A DNA stretch of 64,000 bases from Tanypteryx hageni (lineage: Eukaryota > Arthropoda > Insecta > Odonata > Petaluridae), in NCBI GenBank assembly GCA_028673005.1, contig CM054116.1, positions 93,392,707 to 93,456,706 of the forward strand, given 5' to 3'. The translations under genes were made by a program, and so were the position numbers. Every line of letters begins with the position of its first letter. Within the stretch, counting starts at the first letter, position 1. This document shows, piece after piece, positions 43,642 through 56,755 of this stretch. Below the pieces are notes generated by a model that was not told the origin of the DNA, did no database searches, and saw nothing but the letters and a program-made list of their open reading frames with translations.

Positions 43642-46600
43642 CAGTGGTTCACAATCTTTTTTTTATTTGGTCACACCTCTGATATCATGGATAAAGTCTG
43701 GTCACCCTTCTCCAAGAAACCAACCCAATATTATTTCACTCCACATTTGTACAATACTTGGAATGATTGAAAAACGACTTTTATTTTTATAAATGAGCAT
43801 AAAAATTTTTTTATATCCAAAACATTGAACATTTGCAACAGAAAAAATAATTATAAATATAAACATTAACACTAAAAATACACAAATCTATCAATTCTCA
43901 AGAGCATCAAATTTGGGTTGAACAGTTATTCATGCAGCCAATCGTACACTTGCTTGAAGATAGCTAGGGGTTAGTCTTGAACGATTTTTATTTTTTGTTT
44001 ACTAAATCAGAGAAGGCTGGCTCAGAAAGTTAGGTGCTGTGAGAGCTCACAAGAACTCTGATTGCCAATGAGGCCAAGCTATGATAATACTCGTTTGTAA
44101 ACTGTCACCCAAAAGTCTGAACGTGAGTTGATTTGGAATAAAGAATTTAAGTTTGAACCACAATGAAGTTTATTGTGATTCTGTAAAAGAAAATGCTGGA
44201 AAGTCTTAATTCTTTATACTAATTACTTTTAAAATTGCTTAATATTTACAGACCATGCAATTTCAAGGGAATAAAAAGATAACAATTTTATTTGTATTTT
44301 CTTATCTTCAGTAAAATATTGTAATAATGAAGGAAACACTTAGATATTTTCTTTGTTGCTAGCATCCGTACTTATAGAAAAGCCTTTTAAAATAAGGTTT
44401 TTTTGACACAGGACTAAGTACTTTTGTAACTATTTTTGTAGCTTTTATTCTACCACATTTGTCTGCAACAACTGAATCTGGAACAAAAACTACAGAATAA
44501 TGATCCTACATATTTGATTGATAAGTAGCTATGGAAGTGCATTGTTGTATAACTAAACACTATTTCTGCTACAAGAATTGGGTCTTTTTCTTGTTATTTT
44601 TTGTTAAGAAAAAAGTTATTTTTGTAGATGTCGATGAGGAACTGATATTTGCCATGAGACTACTGGATTTCATGTCGTTTCACTTACAACCAATCATATC
44701 TATTTCCCATTCAGCATTGAACTTAACTAATCTTTTCCTTTTTACGGAGATGGAGTTTTAATTCTGACCTTTTCCAACTGAATTATCCATTTCATCTAAA
44801 AAATAAAAAATAAATGAACTCGATTATGTGGTGGTGCTTACACATTAACACATGCAATGGTAAAGTCTCTAGCAGAAATACATCAGATATATCCTAGCAA
44901 ATATTTGTCACCTTATTTAAGAGAACTGGAACATGCCCCTGATGGCTAGCATGTGTATTCTGTATTCTTTGCCACCGACACACAAATATCTCCATAGGGC
45001 TCTACTTTGCCAACCATGGTTTCATGAATCTGTTTACTCCTGTTTGCTCTTGAGGATGTGGGCTGTAAAGCATGTCTGAATAACATATGTAAAACTAAGT
45101 AAATGATAAAGTCGGGACCGCCGCTACCACTATAGGTGTCTCGATGCAAAGCATCTTTCATTAATATTAGCATTCAAGAGAATTGGTCTTTATTCTTGTA
45201 ATCTTTTTTTGAGGCCTTCATTTTTTATATGATTTAATTTGTGAAGATTATAAATACATTCAAAATAATTACCGTGGTTATTTAGTTGTTCTAATTGTTC
45301 TTCTTTCAAAAAATTAACAACCCTGTACAAAATGTTATTTTAAAGAATTAATCTAAATATATCTCTTGGATTCTGTGAGATTCATTTTTAAGTACATAAT
45401 TAAAAAGCATAGTTTCCTTTTCAGGGTGTATTTCAAGCGTATTTTAAATTCTAATATATTTACTAATTCTTTAGAAGCTAGTATATTTACTAATTCTTTA
45501 GAAGCTGTTAGCAATTCTTCAAAGCTCTGATCTGTGCGATATTCTATAATAATATTTTCATTTTTATCTTAGCTCAAAGCTGTTAACCTGATTTAAAAGA
45601 TCTTTCCCAGTGTCAGATTAACTGGGCGCAGTGGCACAGTTGCGACCGAGCCCCATGATAAAAGGCACCTCACAGAGGCCACAGACACTGTGTGTGAGGT
45701 GGAAGGAGAGACCTGCAAAACATTATGCGCCAGGCCCCCTGAGCTCCTTAATCCGGCCTTGGTCTTGTCAAAGCACCAACGAAGACAAAAACTGAAAATC
45801 TTCAATTTTGGAACAAAATATAAGCCTCATGTTTTGCTAAATTGTCAATCTGATCATACAAATACCTTGAATAAGGCATCGCAGATTTACCCAATTTGAT
45901 AAATTAATATCTACATCAATTCGGAACTCATAGCGGTTGGGTACATTCTGTCCTGAAGAACGATATTGTGCCTCATTATTACAAGTTAATGGAATGCTTC
46001 ACTTTACTGTTTCTCTTGTATTTACATATATAATATATTTATATATTGTATTTATTTAACTTCTTTGTAAGTTGCCCAGAAAATTACTTCTAATAACGAC
46101 TAAAAGGGCAAGCAAAGATGCTAGAATCACACAGTAAGTGAATAATAAGACAAAAAATGACAAAAAATAATGGCTTTGCCATAATAATTCTGCTTTTTGT
46201 GATGATTCTCAAAGTGATCTAAGTTGCCTCCGCACTGGGTCAAGATATCCTTCAGACTAAAATCTCTGGAGCGATCCATGCATATTTCCCATGCACTCCG
46301 AATGCATTTTATTTCGACAAGCCACATCATAAATATCTTTGAAGGCACTTGGATATGTGCAGACAATGGCCCTTTTCTTTCTCTTTGTTTATCTGAATTA
46401 ATGGTGACGAAAAAGAAAACAGAGCTCTGAGTGCCTAAGATTCTATCTCCTTCCCAAGAAGTGTTGAGCAATTGAAAAATGCATTTCGTCTAGAGAGAGA
46501 GCCATCCATGGACAAATGAACATCTCCTCTGGTCTTCGAACCAAAACACAGCTCATCTATACTCTACAGAGATTTTAAGAAGCCGTAATTCCACAGTCTA

Positions 46601-46765
46601 TGCTCTTTGTGCTTGTAGGTTTTGATCATTTTCTCAGCTGAACGCGTCTATCTATACATATATATGGGCACACAATTGAAATCGGTCACACCAAATTTTT
46701 TGGTCACCCTTTCTGGTCACACCATATTTTCTGGTCACCCTCAGGCTCCTGGTTGAGAATCACTG
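43642..46765 (-). mobile_element. hAT element inserted in the LINE, perfect 8-bp duplication
   Basis: The ends CAGTGGTTCACAATC and (reverse-complemented) CAGTGATTCTCAACC are flanked by TTCTAGAT at 43634-43641 and 46766-46773. Removing it rejoins the LINE frame as IVNVSSRTSGKPIFTSLKI. Minus-strand remnants near 44000 (KNKNRSRLTPSYLQASVRLA) match the C-terminus of GTF2IRD2/ZBED5-like hAT transposases. Other frames, such as 46471-46127 minus, were not recognised. The 3124-base element is highly degraded. Confidence 0.85.
45608..45763. mobile_element. Small GC-rich hAT-type MITE
   Basis: The ends CAGTGTCAGATTAACTGGGC and (reverse-complemented) CAAGGCCGGATTAAGGAGC are imperfect inverted repeats of the CAGGGCCGGATTAA type common to hAT MITEs. 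The segment is far more GC-rich than the surrounding hAT element in which it lies. Its target duplication is not clear. Confidence 0.55.
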
Positions 46766-46943
46766 TTCTAGATGACACATTGACTATAGCTTTAACCACT
46801 TTCATTTGCATAGAGAAAGCTTTTGAAGCTGCACTAGAATTAAACCAAAATATTATTCCATAATATAAATGAGAATAGATATATGCATAATAGACCATTT
46901 TTAGAACATCTATGGAAACACTTTGATATAGCTTTCTGATCAT

Positions 46944-48148
46944 ATAGATAGATGCCAGAGGCCACTATTTTTACTTTCATGAAAAAAATCGACTTTGAGA
47001 TTTCAATGGAAATATGTACACATTTTGAGGTCCCCTGAACACTTTTTGACCATTTTCTCGATGATGTCTGTCTGTGTGTGTGATAACTTTTTTGTGGGTG
47101 CTTTAACTCAAAAACTATTAATCAGGTCAATGCGAAATTTTATATTTAACATTTTTATGAAAGTTACAAGAACTGATCAGTTTTTGGTAAAAATCGGTCA
47201 AACGGAAGTGAGTGTTTACTCTTGTCACTTATCCGATATTTTGAAATATTTGATAAATGTAAAAATGTACTGGAATAAAAGTTGTAGGAAATTTAATTTT
47301 CTACAACCTTTGTTTGAAACATTTGCCCATATAATGCATTGTTTAAGAGATATCTTATATTTTTAGATGCCACCATGCCACCTACTGATGACTATTGTTA
47401 ACAATTGACGCTTAGTTACGTCTTAGTAATGCTCCATTTTCTTTTCTTAATTGTTGGAGCTTTGTGGCTATATCCAATATCAGAAGGCTATGGTTATTAA
47501 AGAAAGGATGTTTATCCACAAGTTCATATAGAAGTTCTCTTTGTATTGCAATATTAGCTAATCTTTGTTGTGAAATAGTGTTCCTTAAGTAATTTTTTAT
47601 TCTTTTTAAACAGGAGAAAAAGGAGTCTCGAACAAATTACATACTAAATCATTTTCTGAATTCATTTTTCACAAAATACAAAAGAGAAATTATTAATGCA
47701 ATTAATGTAAAACACCAATGTCAACGATATATTAAAAAATAAAACTATTAACTAAATACAGCAGCGCATCATGTAACGAATAACCATAATCAAAGATAAA
47801 CCAAGACAGGGAGATGGGAGAGTGAAGTTTGGCCAATAACCTCTTCACAAGGCAGCAATTGGTGTCACCCATTGCCATAGCAATCACCCTCCCCCACCTA
47901 CCCTAGCATAGCACATCCACTCCAGGAAGAAGTACTTGCAGTCAGAGCTCTTAGCTCTTCACTTTGTTTGCCTGCATTTTTAATGTTATTTTAAACAGAG
48001 TGCTCACACTTTTGGCTTTTACATCTACCTAATTATTAAGAGTTTGAATGAAAACAAATCAATTTAATTGTACAATAAATTATTTGTTTTATTTAAAAGT
48101 TTTAGGTGAAGTACCACTTCCCACACTCCACCTGGCAAGCCACCACTG
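46944..48148 (-). mobile_element. hAT-type element 3' region with dimerisation domain
   Basis: The right terminus reverse-complements to CAGTGGTGGCTTGCCAGGTGG, directly after the LINE codons for NDNLQLN; the left side starts CAGAGGCCAC. Inside, the minus strand at 47640-47480 reads FFSCLKRIKNYLRNTISQQR then LANIAIQREL, the hAT dimerisation domain. The 3' region 46965-47480 is shared, inverted, with 60820-61380. About 50 LINE codons are missing at the junction, so the insertion came with or was followed by a deletion; no target duplication was found. Confidence 0.65.
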
Positions 48149-49720
48149 TTTAGTTGTAAGTTGTCATTATGATACCATTCAGACATGGTATTAATGGCAT
48201 TGTTGGTTGACTTGATTAAATTAGACATATTGTCTTTAGATGTCAAAATGGTAGTATTGTTAGCATACCTATAGTATTATATTGCTATTGTGCAATTCCT
48301 TAGGAAGGTCGTTGATGAAGATAATGAATAAAAGTGAGCCTAGGATGGAGCCCTGAGGGAACCTGGATTTTATTTTATGAGGTTTAGACTTGACTATATT
48401 GATACTACTTACAGTTGTGTGTATTGGATAATTTGCTGCCAATTAGAGAGATAGGACTTAATCCAGGAAAGTGCAATGCTAGTTATGCCAATGTTAATTA
48501 GCTTATCATAGAGTACATATATAGTGGCTTATTCTATCAAAAGCTTTTCTTAAGTCAAAGAAGGTACCAGTGATTTTTGAGGGCAAAGAAAATTTCATTT
48601 ATAAGCTGAAATGTTGCTGATGCAGTGGGCCTGGCATTTCTGAAGCCATTTTATGATTGATGTAGTATATCAAAGTGTTTCAAATATTGCAAGATGCGAT
48701 TATAAAATGGTTTTTTTAATATCTTTGGAAAAGAAAGAAAGAAGGGAAATTGGTCTATAGATTTCCGAGTTCATAAGGGAGCCTTTTTTAGGGATAGGTA
48801 TAACAGAGGCAGTTTTAAGATTTGCGGGAAATTAGCCATTACAGAGGGATAAGTTGAAAATGCCTGGTAGAGGTGATGTAATCCATATTGCAGCATTTTT
48901 TACAATAGGCATAGCAATGCCATCTAGGCCAGCAGACCATTTGTTATCAAAAGACTTTATAATTTTAATTATTTCAGGCGGATCAGATGGAAAGAGGAAA
49001 ACTGAATTTGGAAGAAGATTATTTTTAGTATTATTTGGGCTTGCTTGTGGACTTAAATGACAAAATTGCTTATTAAAATAAATAACAATATTAAGTGGGT
49101 TGGTGATTTCAATATTATTGAAGTAAATAACACTGGGACTTAAGGTACAACTATTGGTTTTAGTGTATTGCTTGATTATATTCCAAGATAATTTGATGAC
49201 ATTCTTAGAGTTGGTACAGTAGTTTTCATTAACAGCTTTCCTTTCATTTAGTAGTGGATTTGAAATCTTTATAGGCTTGCATATATTGTGTACGAAGACT
49301 GGGATTCAGAGATTTACTTCTAAAATAGAGATCTCGAACATGCTGAGCATTGTCAATAATCAGCTGTGAATATACTATCCTATTGTGGTCATACATGTGT
49401 TTGACCCTTTTTATAAAGAAAGCTGCATTGAAATAGTCAATGAAAGTATTCATGAATTAATTAAATTTAATGTACACACTAGATGCATTAAAAACATTTT
49501 CCCATATCTCTTGGTTCAGAAAAAAAATGAAATTTTTCAATAGCTTTGCCAACAATATACATGAGCAAATTAACAAAATATATGCAGTGGAAGTGAATAG
49601 GTTAGTTATATAATAATTCAAGATTGGAACAGCATATATGAAGAAAGGCAAGAAGAAAATCTTGTAGGTAAAAAGGTACATTCTAGTTTTTTTTAAAACA
49701 AGTGCCTTCAATATTTCTTA

Positions 49721-51640
49721 TTATTAATAATAATAATAATAATGTTTATTTGTTCAAAAAGACATTACAAAATAATGCATAGAACACGTCAAAAACATTG
49801 AAAAGGGGACAAAAACACAAACTATCTCAAGCACCAAACATAAAATCGCTAATATTGTAAAGACAATTAGTCACAAGGAGCTCATGAACATGCTTCTTGA
49901 ATGACTGGAATGAGCTTACTTCTTTGATTGCAGCAGGCAGAGCATTATAAAATTTAATGCATCTTGCTTTTGGTCCTTGAGAGCAAACTTTTAAGTTTTG
50001 TTGTATAACATGGAGATCATCGTTTCTTCTCGTGTTGTAATTATGGAAATTACTGTTTTTCTCATATTCAGACATGTTTTGCCTCACATACAATACAGCA
50101 TTATAAATATAAATAGAGGGAACAGTCAAGAGTCCTAATCTTCTGAATAGGGGCCTGCAATGTGCTCTGAATTGTGTATTGCACATTGACCTGATAATCT
50201 TTTTCTGGATCTTAAAAACATCTATTAATTGGGTAGAGGAGCCCCAGAGGACAATGCCATAGGCAACACGTGAATATAAATAAGCAAAATATACTTTTTT
50301 AATACCTTGATACTAAGTGAGTGCTTCAAGACAGATAGTATATAATACACAGAGTTTAGCTTTTTACATAACTTGTGAGTATGATGAGACCATTTCAGTA
50401 GAGGGTCAATATAGACACCAAGAAATTTGAACTCCTCAGTAGAACTCATCATATTTTGGTCAAGGCAGGAGTATAAATTTCGGCACCGTTTATGCGAGGA
50501 AGAGAAAAACATAGCCAGTGTTTTACTTTCATTTAAGGAGAGTCTATTGCCCTTACACCACTCAGACATTGCCTGCAAAACCACCCTACTACTGTCTACT
50601 AGTGTTTTGTCAATAGGATTGGTAACTAAAACATTCATGTCATCGGCATACATAATAACATTATTACACACTTTATTCATAAGGTTCTCTGGTAAGTCAT
50701 TAATAAAAATTAGGAAGAGGACAGGGCCTAAAATGGACCCCTGTGGCACACCAGAGAGTACTAGACTAGGGTCAGAGAAATATTTTTTGCCTTCCTTGAA
50801 AATGGAGACAGTTTGCTGACGATTTTTTAAGTAAGATTTTAGCCAGTTGTAGGCCACACCTCTGTCACCTAGCTTATCACACTTAGCCAATGGGAGATCA
50901 CGATCAACTGAATCAAAGGCTTTACTGAGATCAAAGAAAACTCCCAGAGTACTATTTCTCATATTCAGTTGTTCTATGATGCAGTTAATAGCAGAAAATA
51001 GAGCCTGCTCTGTGGATTTCCCTTTCCTAAATCCAAATTGGCAGCTTGACAGGATGTTACATTTTTCAAGAAATTCCAGTAGTCTAGCACAGAAAACATA
51101 TCCAAATATTTTGGAAAATTGTGGTACAAGGGATATAGGTCTGTAGTTATGTATTTGGGTTTTATCACCCTTGTTTTTATAGATGTGAATTACCTTAGAG
51201 ATTTTTAAAATTTCTGGGAAAATTCCTTGATTTAATGACTGGTTAATTAGGAACAAAAGTGGAGATATAATTGTTTTTTGACATGCTTTAAGTAGTTTAC
51301 CTGGGATATCATCTAATCCAGCAGAGTTCTTGAGGCCCACTTTGGAGAGGTAAGTGGATAATTCCAGTTCATTACAGGGTCGGAGGTACATAGACTCAGT
51401 ATTTGAGAAGTTGGTTCTTACGACTGGATTATGTTGAGTTGTGCCATCAGGAGTAGGTGTGAGAGGTAAATCAAGGAAGAATCTGTTGATAATATTTGCT
51501 AAGAGTGAAGGGTCTGTAATTTCATCCGAATCAATGCCTTTTATCACTGGCAAGGACATCAATTTTGTGGAACCAGTAACTTCATTTATAATTTTCCAAG
51601 CTGCCTTGGTATGATTGGGTGCATTCATAATTTTTGAGTC
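49721..51640 (-). mobile_element. 5'-truncated Jockey-type LINE with long open reverse transcriptase
   Basis: A minus-strand non-LTR retrotransposon runs from about 51640 to a 3' end at 49721 with AATAAACATTATTATTATTATT, a trinucleotide tail like that of the LINE at 43143. It is less decayed than its neighbours. The endonuclease region is missing. Confidence 0.88.
49827..51628 (-). pseudogene. LINE reverse transcriptase, one frameshift
   Basis: A frame of 467 codons (51628-50225) holds a full reverse transcriptase: LKNSAGLDDIPGKLLKACQK, SKVIHIYKNKGDKTQIHNYR, PISLVPQFSKIFGYVF, FGFRKGKSTEQALFSAINCI, GVFFDLSKAFDSVD, LVLSGVPQGSILGPVLFLIF, NDLPENL and the catalytic MYADDMNVLV, then FKFLGVYIDPLLKWSHHTHK. 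A frameshift near 50290 breaks YSRVAYGIVLWGSS; the frame then continues to RSMCNTQFRAHCRPLFRRLG, HNYNTRRND and CIKFYNALPAAIKEVSSFQS and ends at 49827. One lesion plus 5' truncation; the catalytic YADD is intact. Confidence 0.92.
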
Positions 51641-51734
51641 ATTAAAGGTGTGATAATCCCTCTAAAGAAAAAAACCCAACTATAATATGTTTAAAAGATT
51701 ACAGTATGACGAGTCCACTGTCACATAATTCAAA

Positions 51735-52100
51735 GGCCATTATAAGAATTATCACCAAGACACTAGAAAAAAGGGCTGATGATAAATTTGCTTTCAGAAA
51801 TGGCTAAAGAGCATGAAATGCCATTGCAGTACTGAGAATCACATCAGAAAGGAGAATGGAACATAATATATATTTCTGCAAGTGTACATTGACTGGCTGT
51901 GTGGATTTGATGAACTGGACAATGCTGATAAGAATATCAACTAGTATTGAAAATATAAATGATTAATGAGGAATTTATGCATGAATCAGGTAGTAAAAAG
52001 TACGTTAAAACAAGATAATATGAGTCAAGTAATTGTGGGAAGAGGGACAAGAAAAGGCTGCTATTTATCACCAATCATATTCAGTATAAAAGGAATTTAA
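51735..52100 (+). pseudogene. Second-type LINE reverse transcriptase remnant
   Basis: The plus strand reads, through several frames, IIRIITKTLEKRADDKFAFR, NAIAVLRITSERR, DLMNWTMLIRI and IVGRGTRKGCYLSPIIFSI. The order K-x-L-x-R-R...G-F-R-x-G..A-I-x-V-L-R...D-W-x-K-L...G-x-R-Q-G-C-x-L-S-P-x-L-F resembles RTE/L1-like reverse transcriptases rather than the Jockey type elsewhere in the window. It is heavily broken. Confidence 0.6.
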
Positions 52101-53728
52101 GTATCATAGAGACCTTAAATCTTGATTCTCAGTCAACAGATTATTAAGTTTCTGACCATCTTTATTATTTATGGGCAACCTTTTTGCTAGAAATTCTTCT
52201 ATCATGACAAATGCTAAACCTGTTCAATCATTCAGTAGAATATTCATAGTTTATTTATTTATTCACAGTCAAATGTCTATTACAAAATATTATCAACACT
52301 TTTTATTTACCACTATATTATTAAACATAAATAAGCATATTATATATAAAAAGCAACATTAGTGAATTCTCAAAGAATTCAGACAATCACAATGAGATTC
52401 ATGTTGATCACGTTTGGACAAAACTTGCATCCAGGCCCAACGAGAGGGCAAGAGAGGTGGTACCCAGGCCTGCAATTCTTCAAGGGGGCCGGCCAAATAT
52501 ACCGGTATGTTGTATACTTGTATTGTTGACAAAGTGGATGTGCGGGGAATGACGTTAACAAAAATTAGAGTGGCCGAAAATAGGTATCTCAGTGGTTTCC
52601 TAGTATTCCTGGTGTTAACATCCATTTACCACGGTCATTTATACGGTATAAATATGTACTATGTATGTATTCAATATTTTAGTGCAACCAGCATACATTT
52701 TATGGACTTATATTTTCAAGAGGTTTAATTGGGATTAACAATAAAGGTAAATAATCACTAGCTATTTATTTATATCTTTAGTTATATTTATTTAAGCAAC
52801 GATATTTCTGTTGATAATTATTCATAAGTTAAATACTGTATTTACTCGTGTACTCCTTATATTTGTTTCATTTTTATCTTATATTCATTAAATTGTTACA
52901 TATTTTGATGACCCAATTTAATTATACTATTTATTTGTGTTAGCAATTATGACGAATTCTATATCTGTAAACAGATGATTGGAGAATAAATATTATTGTT
53001 ATATTCAAATGATAATGCTTTGCCTTCTTACTAACATTAGACTAAATATTACAACACCCTCATTTCCTTGTTGCTGAAATCACTCATAAACAAAATTATC
53101 TATATCACTAAATATAGACCCTTATTTTCTCGTTTCAAAAATTGTTCCAATAGACCCTTATTGTTTTCTTTAGTAACAGCCTGGTGGCATAAAATTCCAA
53201 ATTTTGTTTTATTCTTGTCCTCTTATGTAATATATAAAAGGGATCATATTTTTCTTTGATAAATATGAATAAGAATGTTCAACAGTGAATGCAAAAAGGA
53301 CTGCCAAATAAATTGGCAATAACATTCATTGCTAATACATGGAGTGATCACTGTAGTTTAGTAGGTGGGCGAAAAAGCAAATAATGACTCCCCCTACTCC
53401 AGCCCTCACCCCCAATGAATCAGATGCCAAAATTAATGACTCAAAAAGTTAATTCATTCTAGCAAGAGCTATTTTAATAATTGTATGTTTTCCTCGAGTA
53501 TTTATGCACTGCCAATGGTACACTCAAGGTGTTTAAATTGGATGGTTAATCTTAGAATATATATAATTTACGTTTTATAGGTATTTAGGAGCAACTAAGG
53601 CGTTTTCGAAGGATTTTTTTATACTACTTCAGTCAACATGTTTGTAGGGAATATCTAGTTTATTGTTATTAACAAGGAGATATTGAAGGCTTTTATTTTT
53701 TTAAATATAAAACAAACATATGTATATA
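52101..53728. other. No gene seen; AT-rich with one GC-richer repeat patch
   Basis: Around 52425-52560 a GC-richer block (caggcccaacgagagggcaag, gggggccggcc) looks like TE debris but no paired ends were identified. The rest has no recognised features. Confidence 0.4.
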
Positions 53729-54247
53729 GGTAGGTCTCGGTTTACACCAGGGTTAGGTTCCTGAGATTTCCTGCGTAAAATGAAGTGGCGTACATTGAAG
53801 CAAAAATATAATGGGAACATATGTACTAAATACATTACGTTTTGTTCCAAGATGTTCAGTAATCAGCACAAAATACTTGAAAATGTTTTATTTTATGAAA
53901 TTTACATATTGAAAATTGTATAATGTTTAAGATAATAATGTTTAAGAAAAAGAAAGAAAATTTACTGCTTTAAAAACGATAGAATTGGTCTTGCAAATCT
54001 GGAATGCAGTCGGGCCAAAGCTTATGCCAGACGCCATTCATACATGATTTATTTAAATTTTAGGCCGTAGTTTAATCATTTAGTATTATAGTTCTATTAC
54101 AATGTAAGTTTTATTACAATGTCGGGACCATCTGTGTCTAGGAAGTAGGGCAGAGTCATGACTCATCACCCCCTCCAATCGTGATCTATGAGAGGTGCAA
54201 AAGTGAAGCGGGCATAAATTGAAGTGGCGTAAACCGAGTCCCACCTG
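53729..54247. mobile_element. TA-flanked MITE with GGTCTCGGTTTACRCCA ends
   Basis: The left end GGTAGGTCTCGGTTTACACCA and the right end (reverse-complemented CAGGTGGGACTCGGTTTACGCCA) are inverted repeats next to TA dinucleotides. The blocks following each end (gcgtaaaatgaagtggcgtacattgaag; gggcataaattgaagtggcg) are also related. No coding sequence is present. Confidence 0.7.
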
Positions 54248-54253
54248 TATATA

Positions 54254-54293
54254 TAATAATAATAATAATAAATAAATAAAAAATAAATAAATT
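54254..54293. repeat. AAT/AAAT microsatellite
   Basis: A run of ataataataat units passes into aaataaataaa units directly beside the MITE end. Confidence 0.9.
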
Positions 54294-54929
54294 TTTTTAA
54301 AAAAATAACATAAAAGAATTAGCAGTAGCTAGTTAGTATCTTCTTGACTTAACTACTTTACTAATGTGCATAGTTTTTTTTAATATTAGTTTTTTTTGCA
54401 TTTGTATTGTATTTATATTTATAAGTAGTTATATTTTCTTTTTAGTACATAAGCAAATCATAATAACCGTTAGGTGTTTAAAATCATGTAAATGTAAGAA
54501 ATAAAACCCCATTGTAATCGAGCACTTTCTGACCGGCTGGGAACGTGGGTGTTACCACGAGGGACGGCCTATATATGTGGTAAAACTATTTACCAAACCT
54601 AATACGAGAGAAGAGAGAGGATGGCGAAGGTAATATAAAAAAGGAATCAACTCCTATGCCGTAATTTAATAAATAAGAGTGTCGCACAAAGGTAGAAAGA
54701 GAGGAAAAATAAAAGGTTAATAAAAACAAATGAAAGAAATTAACACTCGAATTTTTCAGGAAGCCTAGGAGCTCACTTTCGACATACACTCTTAACACAA
54801 AAGGCCAAGCGCCTCCTGATCGCAACACAACTTATAGACACAATAGCACAAACACGCGATTGACATAAAAACGATGGAAAATAAAAACCATTGGAAAAAG
54901 ATAATAAGAAAAAATTGAATAATAAAAAA

Positions 54930-55000
54930 CAAGATCCACTCTACACACACTTTTTCAATGCCTAAACCTGCGTTTCATCAGTAGGTTTAGTTACGGCATA
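54930..55000. repeat. Possible Penelope pLTR-like fragment
   Basis: The phrase tttcaatgcctaaacctgcgtttcatcagtaggttta reverse-complements to a CTGATGAAACGC context inside complementary CCTAAACCT/AGGTTTAG arms. This recalls hammerhead-bearing Penelope termini, but similarity to the other pLTRs here is weak. Confidence 0.25.
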
Positions 55001-55959
55001 GAAGATAATTTTGGTAACTGGTATCTGGGCGATGGCACTCCGACTATACATATGTACCTACATCACTTGGAAAAACGAAACACTAAACCGCAAGCTTAAG
55101 GAAACGGTAGTAGATACAAAGCACAGGAATCGCTTATAGGAATATGAAAATTGGCATTAACGCATTAAAATAGAAAATGAAACATGGAACTCACGTGAGC
55201 TGCTAGAAGACGAGCCACCTCACCTCAAACTCCAAGCAAGCTAAAATACATCATACGAACTCACACCGTATGAATTTGTAAGAGCAGAGAGTGACAATGA
55301 AATTTAATACCGAGGAACATTTCTTGCCCAATACAAAATTGTGTTACATTGGGATCGTATTCAGGTTAATACCCAGCTCTTAGGAATCACGTAGATGAGG
55401 TTACCACGGTTCCTACGGGGCAATGATTACATTGTAACTGAAATATCTATCGGGTGTTTCACAACTTTGTATAGTCCAACGAATATCTACAGTATCATGG
55501 CCAACAGCTGCTCTCTTTACACGTTTGCATATCCATGGAGTAGGGGTGGACGAGAGGATTGCCAGATTTCCAAAAAATAAAAGCGAGACATTGCGACACC
55601 CCAAGGGTATTGATAAACGAAGAGTTAACTTAGTTGCTGTTTAAACATTCTCGGAGTCAGTGCCGACCAGTGACGTAGCCAGAAATTCGGTATAAATCGT
55701 ATATAAAATGTAGAGACGGAGCATGCAGACGATTTAACACGTACAGCTGGTTACAATGTTGCCAGCTGCCAAGAGCGAACGGAGAACGCTTGTGGCATAG
55801 CGGCAGAGGACTTCGTGCGTCATGCGTTGTTTTCCGAGCGAAAACTTATGCAGGCTGGTGGAGTGGCAGCAATGTAACGTGTATTTCTCTCTCTGCGCAG
55901 TAATCATGACTCACCCGCCTTCGTTCGTGCTCCCAACTTTTTTTATAAAATATAACTGC

Positions 55960-56386
55960 CGTAATTTTCCGATTATAATACGCACCCATGTTATTACGAA
56001 TGAAATGTGAAAATTGTCTCATCACCATACATAATACGCACCTAATTTTTTGTGTAAAGATCAGTGTAACTTTTCACTAGATTATTAGCAGTATCGATAG
56101 TTCTCGCTTTGCCGCCAAGTGATATACGTGCGAGAGAGTTGACGAGGATATCACGTTACGTTCTGACTTACTTATTAAAGATCGACACAATCTATTAAAA
56201 TGTCTCAACGACGACGCATTATAAATCTGGCCGGTACAATTTATTTAGAAAGTTAGGTCCGAAAATAAAATTATTTCCTTACTAGAAAAAGTTATATGAG
56301 TTTGTTACCATGTATAATACTCACCATAAGTTTTTGCCAATATTTTGAGGAAAAAAATGCGTATTATAATCGGAAAATTACGATAT
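55960..56386. mobile_element. MITE with GTAATTTTCCGATTATAATACGC ends
   Basis: The phrase GTAATTTTCCGATTATAATA at about 55961 recurs in exact reverse complement at about 56363-56382, followed on both sides by CGCA. Internal segments next to the ends (cataatacgcacctaa; catgtataatactcacc) are also related. Boundaries within a few bases are uncertain because both edges are TATA-rich. No coding sequence. Confidence 0.75.
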
Positions 56387-56449
56387 ATATAGTCTATTTC
56401 AATTAACATTGCGACTGAGGATGAGGTATTTTGAAACGAGAAAAAAGTC

Positions 56450-56520
56450 TGCTATGACAGGGAATCGAACGCAGGTCTTTCACTTGCCGGGCGGATATTC
56501 TACTACTGAACTATCGTAGC
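56450..56520 (-). tRNA. tRNA-Gly-like gene or pseudogene, anticodon position reads GGC
   Basis: The 71-base minus-strand sequence aligns without gaps to a eukaryotic tRNA-Gly(GCC) scaffold: TAGTTCAGTAGTAGAA (D arm, A box) and GCGTTCGATTCCC (T arm, B box), with acceptor arms GCTACGA and TCATAGC pairing at six of seven positions. The anticodon position reads GGC (alanine codons) rather than GCC, and the invariant U33 is replaced by C. A TTTTTT terminator follows three bases after the end. The lost U33 and acceptor mismatch favour a pseudogene or a tRNA-derived TE module. Confidence 0.55.
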
Positions 56521-56755
56521 AGATCAATTTTCTCGTTTTTGAACGCGGATGTTTTCTTGGTTGGGACGGAACTAGCCAAGCTAGTATCAAACTTCCCCAA
56601 CGGATGTCCTCGAAGAGATACATCAAAGAAAACTCCTCCCTCTCAAATGGTGAGATTGCCAAGCAAGAAATTGATGGAATAAAGCGATCCGAAGATCCTA
56701 TGCAGACAGGTATAAGCTGTAAAGTTGGGAATAATTTTGAAACGAGAAAAAAGCC

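Larger units (their letters stand above)
43143..49453 (-). mobile_element. Jockey-type LINE remnant interrupted by two hAT elements
   Basis: On the minus strand the pre-RT linker starts at 49453 (DNAQHVRDLYFRSKSLNPSL, TQYMQAYKDFKSTTK), broken reverse transcriptase sequence follows (GFRNARPTASATFQLINEI; NNAINTMSEWYHNDNLQLN at 48160), then after an insertion DVLKMVYYAYIYSHLYYG (46943 down), and after the 43642-46765 hAT the C-terminal SLKILTLPSIYILNCALF. It ends near 43143 with AATAAAGTATTATTATTATT. Multiple stops and frameshifts show it is old. Confidence 0.8.

Noticed and set aside
46127..46471. 114-codon minus-strand ORF within the hAT element
   Set aside because: Long, but without motifs of hAT proteins or known families and inside a heavily decayed element; not called as a gene.
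47000..47366. 123-codon plus-strand ORF
   Set aside because: It lies in the 3' region of a minus-strand hAT repeat that recurs at 61 kb without the frame being kept.
50427..50819. 130-codon plus-strand ORF
   Set aside because: It is the antisense shadow of the LINE reverse transcriptase.
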